From assembly GCA_002713145.1 (NCBI GenBank), contig PAVS01000023.1, positions 166,157 through 230,156 of the forward strand: a stretch of 64,000 nt of DNA, given 5' to 3'. Shown piece by piece: positions 28,529 to 36,918 of this stretch. A model generated the notes under the pieces. The model had not been told where the DNA came from. It worked only from the letters and a program-made list of their open reading frames with translations, and ran no database searches. The translations under genes were made by a program, and so were the position numbers. The stretch comes from Halobacteriovoraceae bacterium. GTDB lineage: Bacteria > Bdellovibrionota > Bacteriovoracia > Bacteriovoracales > Bacteriovoracaceae. The first letter of the stretch is position 1. Each line of letters starts with the position of its first letter.

Positions 28529-28557
28529 TTGATATTCTTAAGGGCTTATTTAGTCAA
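28529..28557 (-). promoter_or_regulatory. sigma70-like promoter of the atp operon
   Basis: On the minus strand TTGACT (28552-28557), 17 nt, TATCAA (28529-28534), placed about 45 nt upstream of the first atp start. The -10 matches consensus at 4 of 6 positions. Confidence 0.5.
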
Positions 28558-28590
28558 GAAAAATGGCAATTATATTAAGCTGATATGAGT

Positions 28591-28926
28591 TTATTTTTTC
28601 TCTTTCATCTTTGTTACACCGTGGAATATAACGCCCTCTTCCACGATAAGAGAAGGAGAAGTAATGGTCCCCTCAAAGCGAGCAGGTTTTCTAATCTCAA
28701 CCCTAGACGTAGCTTTGATATTTCCTTTAACCGTGCCGGTGATGAGAATAACATTGGCATTGATATCTGCATCTATAACCGCACCTTCTGAAATGATAAG
28801 AGTGTCATTTGAAAAAATAGAACCTGTTACATTACCCGCAATGCGCACGACTCCATTGAAAGATAAATTTCCTTCAAAACGACAGCCCTCTTCTATGATG
28901 GCACATATCTGGTTTCGTGAACTCAT
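28591..28926 (-). CDS. bactofilin
   Basis: 111 aa. Bactofilins are small polymer-forming cytoskeletal proteins with a right-handed beta-helix built of short repeats. The repeat pattern is plain: CRFEGNLSFNGVVRIAGNV, GSIFSNDTLIISEGAVIDAD, VILITGTVKGNI, RVEIRKPARFEGTI, LIVEEGVIFHG. It lies 15 nt downstream of parB, as bactofilins often neighbour chromosome-partition genes, and may help position the ParABS machinery or shape the cell; that role is inference here. Confidence 0.93.
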   Translation of the reverse strand: MSSRNQICAIIEEGCRFEGNLSFNGVVRIAGNVTGSIFSNDTLIISEGAVIDADINANVILITGTVKGNIKATSRVEIRKPARFEGTITSPSLIVEEGVIFHGVTKMKEKK

Positions 28927-28941
28927 AATAGATTTATTATG

Positions 28942-29820
28942 CTACTTTCTGGTTAAAAACTCAAAGATATCATTAAATTCCGCTTCATTATTAAACTTGA
29001 TCGAAATAGTACCTTTGCCATTTTGCTTACTTTTAAGATCAAAATGAAAGCCAGTTTTACGCTCGAGCTTTTGTTCCAGTGCGTCAAGTTTTTCATCAAA
29101 AAATTTATTTGTTTTGGGGGTGGCAGGCTTATCTTTCTTTTTAACTAATGCCTCTAGTTCACGGACACTTAAATTAGCATCAACTGCCTCTCTGGCTAAT
29201 CTTTTAACTCGCTCTGGCTCTTTTAATCCTGCTAAAATTTTTGCATGACCGAAACTGAGTTCTTCCTTTTGCAGCAGTTGCACTACTTCCCGAGGGAGTT
29301 TTAAAACTCTCAAATGATTAGCAATACTTGATCTATCTTTACCTAGTTTTTTGGCCACTTCTTCTTGAGTTAATTCAAATTCATTCATGAGCTGATAGTA
29401 AGCAAGTGCTTCTTCAACACAATTTAAATCACTTCTTTGAATATTTTCAATAAGTGCCATGACCAAAGTTTCTTTCTTGGTCACTCTCTTAACGATGGCA
29501 GGAATTTGTTCTAGGCCAGCAAGTTTAGAAGCACGATACCTTCTCTCCCCAGCAATAATAACAAACTTACCTTCCTCTTCTTTGACTGTGATAGGTTGAA
29601 TCACACCATTTTCTTTAATAGAAGCGCTTAGTTCTAAAAGTTCTTTATCTTTAAAAATTTTTCTTGGCTGTTCTTTATTAGCAACGATCTTATGTAACGG
29701 AATAAGGAGAGGGTTGGATGACTTATCATGAGTTTTTTCTTCCTTGTTCATTTGCGGAGCTGTTCCACCTAATAGCGCTCCCATTCCCTTACCTAGTGCA
29801 GACTTTGATTTCGTCGTCAT
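28942..29820 (-). CDS. parB: chromosome-partition protein ParB
   Basis: 292 aa from ATG 29820, chosen for GGAGAG just upstream; an ATG at 29844 overlapping the parA stop (TAATG) is the alternative. Features in order: the N-terminal ALGKGMGALLGG segment that stimulates ParA, IVANKEQPRK, the CTPase/ParB box GERRYRASKLAGL, a helix-turn-helix (LTQEEVAKKLGKDRSSIANH) and a C-terminal dimer domain. ParB binds parS sites and spreads as a clamp. Four parS-like sites lie 0.9-2.9 kb upstream. Confidence 0.96.
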   Translation of the reverse strand: MTTKSKSALGKGMGALLGGTAPQMNKEEKTHDKSSNPLLIPLHKIVANKEQPRKIFKDKELLELSASIKENGVIQPITVKEEEGKFVIIAGERRYRASKLAGLEQIPAIVKRVTKKETLVMALIENIQRSDLNCVEEALAYYQLMNEFELTQEEVAKKLGKDRSSIANHLRVLKLPREVVQLLQKEELSFGHAKILAGLKEPERVKRLAREAVDANLSVRELEALVKKKDKPATPKTNKFFDEKLDALEQKLERKTGFHFDLKSKQNGKGTISIKFNNEAEFNDIFEFLTRK

Positions 29821-29843
29821 TTTCTCTCCGTTCTTTATAGCCA

Positions 29844-30698
29844 TTATATTTGATAGTTATCAGTTGAGTTCATGTTCTGTGAGTTATCTAATTGATACAT
29901 GAGATTATCTTCTTCAGTTTTTTTTACAAAATCTCGCTCTCTTAAAATTATTTCTTTTGCAAGATTCAAATAGGACTCCGAGCCTTTCGAAGTGATATCG
30001 TAAGTAATTATTGGTTTGCCGTGACTGGGAGATTCAGAAAGTTTTACGTTCCTTGGAATAATAGTTTTAAAGGTATCCGTAGGAAAAGTAGCTTTAATCT
30101 CCTCTGCTACCAATTTAGATAAATTATTTCTTCCATCAAACATCGTAAGAAGGATGCCTTCAATTTCTAAAGAAGGGTTCAAGTTTTGTTTGATCAGTTT
30201 CACAGTATTGAGTAATTGCGCCAGCCCTTCCATCGCATAGTATTCCGTTTGCATAGGAACTATATAAGTATCAGCTGCATTTAAACCGTTTAGGGTAAGC
30301 AAACTAAGTGAGGGCGGACAATCAATAATGATATAATCATAGTCGTCATTAATAGACTCTAGAGCACTTTTTAGTTTTGATTCACGGGCCATGGCTTGCA
30401 TAAGTTCAACTTCAGCTCCAATAAGGTTATTATCTGAAGGACAAATTTTTAAACAATCCAGTTCGGTATCATAAATACATGATTCCATATTTTCTTCACC
30501 GATCATGGCATGATAAATATTGGCTTTGGTAAAAATTTCTTTGTCTAGGCCAAGACCAACACTTGCATTTCCTTGAGGATCTAGGTCAACTACTAAGGTT
30601 TTTCTTTCTGCAACAGCTAGACACGCCGCAAGATTAACAGATGTCGTTGTTTTACCAACACCACCTTTTTGATTAGCCACTGCTATAATTTTTGCCAT
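29844..30698 (-). CDS. parA: chromosome-partition ATPase ParA (Soj)
   Basis: 284 aa, slightly longer than the usual 255 owing to an acidic Asn/Gln-rich tail (about 260-284). Deviant Walker A KGGVGKTTTS at the N-terminus with the signature Lys, Walker B-like YIIIDCPPSLSLLT, and GILLTMFDGRNNLS later. ParA forms ATP-dependent dimers on the nucleoid that move ParB-parS complexes. Lies between rsmG and parB on the same strand. Confidence 0.96.
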   Translation of the reverse strand: MAKIIAVANQKGGVGKTTTSVNLAACLAVAERKTLVVDLDPQGNASVGLGLDKEIFTKANIYHAMIGEENMESCIYDTELDCLKICPSDNNLIGAEVELMQAMARESKLKSALESINDDYDYIIIDCPPSLSLLTLNGLNAADTYIVPMQTEYYAMEGLAQLLNTVKLIKQNLNPSLEIEGILLTMFDGRNNLSKLVAEEIKATFPTDTFKTIIPRNVKLSESPSHGKPIITYDITSKGSESYLNLAKEIILRERDFVKKTEEDNLMYQLDNSQNMNSTDNYQI

Positions 30699-30737
30699 GG
30701 ATTTACTCCGAGAGATTATTATTTTTGATACTTATTT

Positions 30738-31376
30738 TTAAATTAACTCACTAAGTTTGACAAGCGAAGGCTTTAAAGTTCCACATGGAACATTTATATT
30801 TTCAAAACCAATTATCAAACGTTTATCAGTATTCTCAACTGTGATTTCAGTCTCTTCAATCACATTCCACTTTTTTCTAATATTTATTAATTGTTCTTTT
30901 TCTAGAGTATAAAAATTTGGTCCTTTATAGAAGTAGACTTGTAATTTTTCATTAGTGTTAATTTTATTTAAAAAATCTTCTACCTTCCCTACCGCTTTTA
31001 ATGTGCAGACAGCAGGAAGATCAATGAGAACATTTTCAATTCTTTGATGGATAAACTTTACATTATTAAGATTTAATTTTTCAGCAATTTCAGAAACAAC
31101 TTTCACTTTTTTTGCTCTTGTTTCAATGCCGATAAAAGTTTTCGTGGGATTTTTATAAGCAAGTGGCAATAAAGGAAATCCACCACCAAAACCTATATCG
31201 ATAACCACATCAGTGCTAGCGATAGCGTTTTTAAAAACTTCAGCTTGTTCTTGCGGGGCAACTGAATCAATAATCTGTTTTAAATAGAATTCTTCAAAGA
31301 CATTAATTCGAGTAAGATTGATACCCTGGTACTCTTCGGTAAGTAATTTGAAATAATTTTTAGCAAACTCTTCCAT
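30738..31376 (-). CDS. rsmG: 16S rRNA (guanine-527-N7) methyltransferase
   Basis: 212 aa. SAM-dependent methyltransferase of the GidB family: NLTRI near the N-terminus, the SAM loop VIDIGFGGGFPLLPLA, and IGIETRAKKVKVVSEIAEKL downstream. It modifies G527 of 16S rRNA. The ATG overlaps the stop of mnmG, the usual gidA-gidB order. A parS-like sequence lies within its 3' coding end. Confidence 0.95.
   Translation of the reverse strand: MEEFAKNYFKLLTEEYQGINLTRINVFEEFYLKQIIDSVAPQEQAEVFKNAIASTDVVIDIGFGGGFPLLPLAYKNPTKTFIGIETRAKKVKVVSEIAEKLNLNNVKFIHQRIENVLIDLPAVCTLKAVGKVEDFLNKINTNEKLQVYFYKGPNFYTLEKEQLINIRKKWNVIEETEITVENTDKRLIIGFENINVPCGTLKPSLVKLSELI
30777..30792. promoter_or_regulatory. parS-like site 1 (inside rsmG)
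   Basis: AGTTCCACATGGAACA: 14 of 16 positions match TGTTCCACGTGGAACA, the widely conserved ParB target. It lies in the 3' end of rsmG, about 1 kb from parB. Confidence 0.6.
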
Positions 31377-33202
31377 TAATAACTATCTGATGCCACAACT
31401 GCTAAGGTGGCCGGTCTAATACCCTCTATTAGCTTGAGCTGAGCAAAGGTATCAGGTTCAATATTTTTAATTCTCTGTTTACATTCAAAAGAGATATTTT
31501 CAGAATTCATTAGTCTTTGAAAGTCTAGCTTCTTATCTGCAACCTTATTGACTCGTTGATACTGCTCTGTTGCCTTAGAAATATACCCTTCGTATTTTAA
31601 TGAAATAGCAAGACTATTAACGAGTCTCGAATCTACTAAAAGACCCATGGTAATGAACAACCTCTGTAGGGTTTGAATAGGGTTTAAATCTGCCCTTTTG
31701 ATAATTTCAGAGAGAGATGTTCTACGTGGAACAACCAAGCCTAAGCTCTGAATTAAGTAATCATCTTGACCTACGAAAGTATTTTTCAAAAGATCCCAGT
31801 ATTTTTCGAAATCACGAACAAACTTTTTACTATACTGATCGATTGGAAGATTCAGACCTAATTTTTCTCGATATTTTATCATGCGATTAATACTATTATC
31901 TTCTCTAATATAAAGACGATTTTCAGACCTTGCGGTAAAAAGTCTATAAGGTTCATCACGAGTATTACTTACTAGATCCTCAATCAAAACCCCAATATAT
32001 GAATCATTTCGAGAAACTATAAACTCATCTCTTTTAAGAACTGAAAGAGCTGCATTAACGCCAGCAATAAATCCTTGTGCCGCAGCTTCCTCGTAGCCGG
32101 AAGTCCCATTTATCTGTCCAGCAAAATAAAGGTGAGACAGATCTTTATGTTCTAAGGTTTTATAAAGTCTAGTGGTATCAATTACATCGTATTCAACAGC
32201 ATAACCGTATGTCTCGATCTCAACCGCTTCTAGTCCCTCAATATTTCTCAAGAAATCTTTTTGAACATCCTTAGGCAAAGAAGATGAAACACCACTGGGG
32301 TACATCGTTTTACGCTTTAGCCCCTCTGGCTCTATGAAGACATGATGTTTATTTTTATCTGGATAGCGATAGGCTTTATCCTCAATACTAGGGCAATACC
32401 TGGCTCCAATAGCTTTAATTTGGCCATTGAACATAGGGGATTTTTCCTTATTATCTCTGATCACCCCCATGGTGTTTTCATTCGTATAAGCGAGATAACA
32501 ATTTTTCTGGGTTAGAAATCTTTGATTTGTTCCATGTAGAACATGAAAGGTATTAACTTGGTCATCACTGGGTTGAATTTCTAATTTAGAATAATCTATA
32601 GAATCCGCATAGATTCTAGCAGGTGTTCCGGTTTTAAAACGCTTGGGTGTTTTTTTGATTTTAGCAAAAAGCTCCATCTCAGAGTTTTCAATTCCAACTC
32701 TTCCACCAGAAGTTACTTCATCACCCGTATGCATTTTACCTTTTAGGAAAGTCCCAACAGTTAATATAAGCTTTTTAGTGTTCCACGTAGAACAATTCGA
32801 ACTAAGTTGAAAACCCTGAGCATTTTCAGCAATTGATATGATCTTTTCTTTGATAATAGTTAAATTTTCTATTTCATGAGCAAGCTTTTCGGCTTGTTCT
32901 GAATAAATGTCTTTATCAATTTGAATACGGCTAGATTGGACTGCATAACCTTTTGATTCATTTAATGTTCTAAATTGAATTCCGGCTAAATCTGCTAATT
33001 TAGGCATGATACCACCAAGGGCATCTAATTCTCGAACCACCTGGCCTTTACCAACTCCACCGATAGCAGGATTGCAAGGAGCTGAGGCTAAGCCTACTCC
33101 TGGAATGGTAATCAGGGCTACTTTAATTCCATGGAATTGACTTGCAATATGTGCAGCTTCGAGACCAGCATGGCCTCCACCTATTATGGCGATATCAAAC
33201 AT
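31376..33202 (-). CDS. mnmG: tRNA-5-carboxymethylaminomethyl-U34 synthesis protein MnmG
   Basis: 608 aa, typical length. With MnmE it installs the cmnm5 group on wobble U34 of certain tRNAs using FAD and methylenetetrahydrofolate. FAD-binding motif GGGHAGLEAA at the N-terminus, the catalytic-Cys region SAPCNPAIGGVGKGQVVREL, TGTFLKGKMHTGD-like VGTFLKGKMHTGDE, and GQINGTSGYEEAAAQG are all present. It ends at the rsmG start and follows mnmE. Three parS-like palindromes are embedded in the coding sequence. Confidence 0.97.
   Translation of the reverse strand: MFDIAIIGGGHAGLEAAHIASQFHGIKVALITIPGVGLASAPCNPAIGGVGKGQVVRELDALGGIMPKLADLAGIQFRTLNESKGYAVQSSRIQIDKDIYSEQAEKLAHEIENLTIIKEKIISIAENAQGFQLSSNCSTWNTKKLILTVGTFLKGKMHTGDEVTSGGRVGIENSEMELFAKIKKTPKRFKTGTPARIYADSIDYSKLEIQPSDDQVNTFHVLHGTNQRFLTQKNCYLAYTNENTMGVIRDNKEKSPMFNGQIKAIGARYCPSIEDKAYRYPDKNKHHVFIEPEGLKRKTMYPSGVSSSLPKDVQKDFLRNIEGLEAVEIETYGYAVEYDVIDTTRLYKTLEHKDLSHLYFAGQINGTSGYEEAAAQGFIAGVNAALSVLKRDEFIVSRNDSYIGVLIEDLVSNTRDEPYRLFTARSENRLYIREDNSINRMIKYREKLGLNLPIDQYSKKFVRDFEKYWDLLKNTFVGQDDYLIQSLGLVVPRRTSLSEIIKRADLNPIQTLQRLFITMGLLVDSRLVNSLAISLKYEGYISKATEQYQRVNKVADKKLDFQRLMNSENISFECKQRIKNIEPDTFAQLKLIEGIRPATLAVVASDSY
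31718..31733. promoter_or_regulatory. parS-like site 2 (inside mnmG)
   Basis: TGTTCTACGTGGAACA matches TGTTCCACGTGGAACA at 15 of 16 positions. Confidence 0.75.
32528..32543. promoter_or_regulatory. parS-like site 3 (inside mnmG)
   Basis: TGTTCCATGTAGAACA matches TGTTCCACGTGGAACA at 14 of 16 positions; both changes are in the central part. Confidence 0.6.
32779..32794. promoter_or_regulatory. parS-like site 4 (inside mnmG)
   Basis: TGTTCCACGTAGAACA matches TGTTCCACGTGGAACA at 15 of 16 positions. Confidence 0.75.
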
Positions 33203-33205
33203 TAT

Positions 33206-34666
33206 TTATTTTCCAATACAAAAATTATTAAAAATATTATGCAAAACGTCGTCGGGAGAAATTATACCAATTAGTTCAGAAATACAATGGCCGGTTGAAT
33301 ATAATTCAGATGACATAATGGCCAAATCGGATTGGTTAGAATTGTAAATTTTTGAGTAATCTTGAAATGCAGAGTAAATATTTTTTATTGACTCACTGTG
33401 TCTATTTATTATTATTGGATCGAAATCTAATAATTTTAGGAACTTGGAGTTAATGCACTCACCAATAAAATTTATTAACTCACTATTTTTACCTAAATTT
33501 TCAAAATTTGCTCTAAGAAATGGTCCTATGGGACCATTTCCACCACCTGGTTCTATAGAACCAATAAGTGATGTTGCCTCTATAGGACCATGATAAAAAA
33601 GTGGTTCTATGGGACCATTCCAATTTTGGATAAATGTGAGAACTTCAGATTCAAAACCTTCCACGTCACTATGAGAAAAGATAACCAGATCAAAAGTGAG
33701 TTGAGCTATACGAGAAAAAAAAGCGGCGTTAAATTCAAACGGATTGATAACAAGAATTTTGAAAAAGCTACTCTCAATGATATCAACAGCTTTTTTAATT
33801 CCTTGTATTTCAATTTGGTCATTTGACTCTCGTATTCCAGCAGTATCTATAATTTTATAGATATTATTTTTTATATAAATTTCTTCAGATACATAATCTC
33901 TGGTCGTACCAGCGATATCCGATACAATTGAGCGATTATCATTTAAAAGCGTGTTAAACAAACTACTTTTGCCTGCGTTGGGAAGACCCGCAATAGAAAC
34001 TTCAGGTTTTAAAAGGTTAAAATTAGCATTCAAAGAGCGCTTATACAGTTTATTTATGGAGTCTTCTAACTGAATAAAAGTTTCTTTGAGATTAATATTG
34101 AATTGTTCTTCACCAATATCATCCAAAAAATCAAAACCCATCTCAATTGCTGATTTGTGGTTTAGAAATTTGTGGTACAGCTCTTCAAAGCTTTCTTTAA
34201 GATTTCCCGATAAAAGAGAATAACCTTGTTTAAGTGCGAACACAGAATTGGCATTCAGCAGAAGATCAAGTCCTTCAACTTCATTAAGAGTCATCTTTTT
34301 GTTGTTCAATGCTCTTAGTGAAAATTCACCTGGTTCGGCTTTTCTAATGTGGGTGTTATTCGTGATCAGTTCAATGATGCGAGTAACATTTAAAGGATTC
34401 CCGTGAACGCTAAGTTCAATTATATTTTCTCCATTATAAGACTTTGGAGCTTTAAACCAAACGAGGATAATTTCATCAATTACTTCGCCATTATCTAAAA
34501 GTCGACAAAAATAAGTTTTTTGAGATTCTATTGTGTTTAAATCCAATGACAAAAATGGGTTAAGCTCATCGAAATAGTCGAAGCCTGAAATTCTAATAAC
34601 AGAAATCGCTGCTCGTGAGTGACCTGAGCTGCAGGCAATGATGGGTTGACTGCTGTCAGGACTCAT
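33206..34666 (-). CDS. mnmE: tRNA modification GTPase MnmE with a repeat insertion
   Basis: 486 aa. N-terminal folate-binding domain (HSRAAISVIRISG), helical domain with an inserted G domain, and the C-terminal FCIGK whose Cys is conserved in the family. G domain motifs: P-loop AGLPNAGKSS, AGTTRD, switch DTAGIRE. The G4 motif, usually NKxD, reads SHSD (331-334). Directly after it, residues 351-382 hold four 9-residue repeats with GPIEP-like cores, encoded by a 27-bp-period palindrome array; this sits in the loop before the G5 region. Forms the cmnm5U complex with MnmG. Whether it still binds GTP normally is uncertain. Confidence 0.94.
   Translation of the reverse strand: MSPDSSQPIIACSSGHSRAAISVIRISGFDYFDELNPFLSLDLNTIESQKTYFCRLLDNGEVIDEIILVWFKAPKSYNGENIIELSVHGNPLNVTRIIELITNNTHIRKAEPGEFSLRALNNKKMTLNEVEGLDLLLNANSVFALKQGYSLLSGNLKESFEELYHKFLNHKSAIEMGFDFLDDIGEEQFNINLKETFIQLEDSINKLYKRSLNANFNLLKPEVSIAGLPNAGKSSLFNTLLNDNRSIVSDIAGTTRDYVSEEIYIKNNIYKIIDTAGIRESNDQIEIQGIKKAVDIIESSFFKILVINPFEFNAAFFSRIAQLTFDLVIFSHSDVEGFESEVLTFIQNWNGPIEPLFYHGPIEATSLIGSIEPGGGNGPIGPFLRANFENLGKNSELINFIGECINSKFLKLLDFDPIIINRHSESIKNIYSAFQDYSKIYNSNQSDLAIMSSELYSTGHCISELIGIISPDDVLHNIFNNFCIGK
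33522..33616. repeat. in-frame array of four 14-bp palindromes, 27-bp period
   Basis: Copies at 33522-33535 (GGTCCTATGGGACC), 33549-33562 (GGTTCTATAGAACC), 33576-33589 (GCCTCTATAGGACC) and 33603-33616 (GGTTCTATGGGACC) begin exactly 27 bp apart. The 13-bp spacers are dissimilar, so the palindromes are conserved but not the units. On the minus (coding) strand each palindrome starts on a codon boundary of mnmE and reads GPIEP, GPIEA, GSIEP or GPIGP. Each could form a small RNA hairpin. The second copy equals the one at 21820-21833. Confidence 0.92.
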
Positions 34667-36175
34667 CTAGCTCACACGTTTATAAACAAATAATTGTTGA
34701 AACATACCCATTACTGTTGAAATAAAAATATAGAGCGTTAAACCGGCAGGTAAGCTCATCATCATAAATCCAAAAATGAGTGGCATAAACATCATAATTT
34801 TTTGTTGAGTTGGATCAGCTGATGGACTAGGGGTCAATTTCATATTTAAGAACATGGCCAATGACATCAATATAGGAAGTACATAATAAGGGTCCATTTC
34901 ACTAAGGTCTTTAATCCAAAAGATAAAAGGAGCATCAACTAACTCAACTGATGTATAGAGGACTTTATAAAAAGCAAAAAAGATTGGCATCTGTAGCAAG
35001 AGTGGAAGACATCCACCTAGTGGATTAGCACCGGCTTTTTTAAATAAAGCCATTGTTTCTTGTTGCATTTTTTGTGGGTTATCTTTATAGCGCTCTCTGA
35101 TCTTAGTAAGTTCAGGTTGAATAACTTGCATCTTCTTCATACTTTTAAAAGATTTGTATTGAAGAGGGAAGGTAAGCATTCTTATAAAAATTGTAAGAAG
35201 AATGATGGCAACACCCCAGTTAGGAAAAATATCAAAGAAAAATTGAAGCCCTCTTAGAATCGGAACCGCAATGATTTCCCAAATACCAAAATCTACCGAA
35301 AGATTAAGGTTATCTCCCAACGCAAGCAAATCATCATAATTTTTTTGAATAAAAATCCGCTTGAAATTTAGACTCGTCATAAGTTCAGAAGAGCTTTGTA
35401 ACCTAAAGGTTCCAAATTCTTTATCCCCTCTCTCTTCACCAAATGTTCTTACATTGACAATATTTTTAGATTCAAAAACGATGGCAAAAAAGTGATAGTC
35501 GTAATCAAGACCAAACCATTTTACTGGAATACCTCTGTATTCATCATCATCACCAATAGCAATATTTTCTAGTTCATTACCGTAAACCATGTATTGGTTG
35601 TAATGAGAAAAACTATCCAATTCAATCTTTTCTGATTTATTTAAGAATTCAAATGTAAATGGAGTTTGAGAATTGATGCTATACCTAAGCTCACCTTTTT
35701 TACTTAAACTTACAGAACCAGAATATTTATTATCATTAGAAACAATCTCAAAATTATGATCGGATACTTTTTTAAAGTTAAAATAAATACGTTTTCTATC
35801 GTTACCGCTACCTAAATAAAGAAATGTTTCAGTGTCGCCGTAGACATCAGGATAAACTTCTTTTGAGTTGATAGCTTGAGCAGAAATGACATCTAAGAAA
35901 TTATTTAAAGTATAAGTGAACTCGTTTCTTGTGAGTTTAAAATTAGAAACCGTTTTATTAACTTTGGGTTGATCATCACTAATAAGATTTGAATTTGTCT
36001 TGTTTTCTGAGTTTTCAGCAGCTGATTTGGCAGATTGTTGAGAATCGCTGTTAGCCGCAGCTACCTTATTCTCTTGAGGAGTATAAGTAGGGGAGGGGAA
36101 AAAGTATTGCCAACCAAATAAGACTATACCAGAAAGAACAACGGCCAAAAGGGCCCTTTTAGAATCAGATTCCAT
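34667..36175 (-). CDS. yidC: membrane protein insertase YidC
   Basis: 502 aa. N-terminal membrane helix (RALLAVVLSGIVLFGWQYFF), a linker, a periplasmic beta-sandwich domain (about 75-290), then the conserved core with five helices: GVAIILLTIFIRMLTFPLQY, SFKSMKKMQVIQPELTKIRE, the Gly-rich PLGGCLPLLLQMPIFFAFY region. YidC inserts small membrane proteins, including ATP synthase c. The usual small yidD gene between rnpA and yidC is not present; only 54 nt separate them. mnmE begins 1 nt after its stop. Confidence 0.97.
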   Translation of the reverse strand: MESDSKRALLAVVLSGIVLFGWQYFFPSPTYTPQENKVAAANSDSQQSAKSAAENSENKTNSNLISDDQPKVNKTVSNFKLTRNEFTYTLNNFLDVISAQAINSKEVYPDVYGDTETFLYLGSGNDRKRIYFNFKKVSDHNFEIVSNDNKYSGSVSLSKKGELRYSINSQTPFTFEFLNKSEKIELDSFSHYNQYMVYGNELENIAIGDDDEYRGIPVKWFGLDYDYHFFAIVFESKNIVNVRTFGEERGDKEFGTFRLQSSSELMTSLNFKRIFIQKNYDDLLALGDNLNLSVDFGIWEIIAVPILRGLQFFFDIFPNWGVAIILLTIFIRMLTFPLQYKSFKSMKKMQVIQPELTKIRERYKDNPQKMQQETMALFKKAGANPLGGCLPLLLQMPIFFAFYKVLYTSVELVDAPFIFWIKDLSEMDPYYVLPILMSLAMFLNMKLTPSPSADPTQQKIMMFMPLIFGFMMMSLPAGLTLYIFISTVMGMFQQLFVYKRVS

Positions 36176-36229
36176 TTAAATACTCCTAATTAAAGGAAAT
36201 TAAGTATCATATTGAAACTAAAAAAGAAA

Positions 36230-36595
36230 TTATGAAAGATTTAGTTCTTTGTATGATAATTCTAACTCGCGATAAATATCATCGAATGTGAGTTGATTTT
36301 TTTTAATATAACGAAAATTTAAAGTGAGAAGGAGATCAAAATTTTTAGACTTAAGGTCTGATTTTCTAAAAAGTTCTCTGAGCTTTCTTTTTATTTTATT
36401 TCTTTTGACAGCATTTCCTAATTTTTTTGAAACTGCTAAGCCAATTCTTGAATGTGAAAGTGAATTAGTTTTATAGAAGGACAAAAGCACTCCCGAGGAA
36501 GCAAGTTTTGTCCCGTGTTTTAAAGAATTAAAATCAGATTTTGATAATAATCGAAATTCTTTTGCGAAACCTTGATCAGGAATCTCAAATGACAA
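36230..36595 (-). CDS. rnpA: ribonuclease P protein component
   Basis: 121 aa. Binds RNase P RNA for tRNA 5' maturation. FRLLSKSDFNSLKHGTKL near the N-terminus and the basic RNA-binding motif KRNKIKRKLRELFRK (after SKKLGNAV) identify the family. The apparent start is TTG at 36595, immediately after the rpmH stop (TAATTG); no ATG is available nearby that keeps the conserved N-terminus. Confidence 0.94.
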   Translation of the reverse strand: MSFEIPDQGFAKEFRLLSKSDFNSLKHGTKLASSGVLLSFYKTNSLSHSRIGLAVSKKLGNAVKRNKIKRKLRELFRKSDLKSKNFDLLLTLNFRYIKKNQLTFDDIYRELELSYKELNLS

Positions 36596-36748
36596 TTATT
36601 TTGTACCAGTGGTTACAGTTAAACGCTTTCTACCTTTAGCTCTACGGGCTTTGATAACGTTTTTTCCACCAGCTGTACTCATTCTTTTTAAGAATCCATG
36701 CTTTCTAAGTCTTTTAAGTTTTTTAGGTTGCCATGTACGCTTACTCAT
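36596..36748 (-). CDS. rpmH: 50S ribosomal protein L34
   Basis: 50 aa: begins [19 protein letters not shown], continues [20 protein letters not shown], and ends in [11 protein letters not shown]. This is the highly conserved L34 sequence with a slightly extended tail. It is the first gene of the rpmH-rnpA-yidC-mnmE-mnmG-rsmG-parAB series and marks the left flank of the origin region. Confidence 0.97.
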   Translation of the reverse strand: MSKRTWQPKKLKRLRKHGFLKRMSTAGGKNVIKARRAKGRKRLTVTTGTK

Positions 36749-36786
36749 AAGTATATCTCACTTTGATTAAAAATTTGAAAGTTCAT

Positions 36787-36815
36787 TAGATACAAGAAGA
36801 TAGTGCATGGGTCAA
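36787..36815 (-). promoter_or_regulatory. sigma70-like promoter of rpmH
   Basis: On the minus strand TTGACC (36810-36815), exactly 17 nt, TATCTA (36787-36792), about 38 nt upstream of the rpmH start. A strong match, fitting a ribosomal-protein gene. Confidence 0.75.
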
Positions 36816-36866
36816 TAAAAAATCCCTACGTGACTAAGAAAAAATAATATGGATGTTGAAAAAAAT

Positions 36867-36875
36867 TTTTCCACA
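36867..36875 (+). promoter_or_regulatory. candidate DnaA box upstream of dnaA
   Basis: TTTTCCACA fits TTWTNCACA. It lies 44 nt upstream of the preferred dnaA start (36919), where DnaA often represses its own gene. Confidence 0.5.
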
Positions 36876-36918
36876 TGCTAAAAAGCCGAACCGATTTACT
36901 CAAAAATTAAGGACCCTA

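Noticed and set aside
33522..33616. CRISPR array in the mnmE repeats
   Set aside because: Repeats of 14 bp and spacers of 13 bp are too short, the array is in frame within a conserved gene, and no cas genes are present.
36853..36918. ATG at 36853 as the dnaA start
   Set aside because: No Shine-Dalgarno sequence, and it would place a DnaA-box candidate inside the coding region; 36919 has AAGGA.
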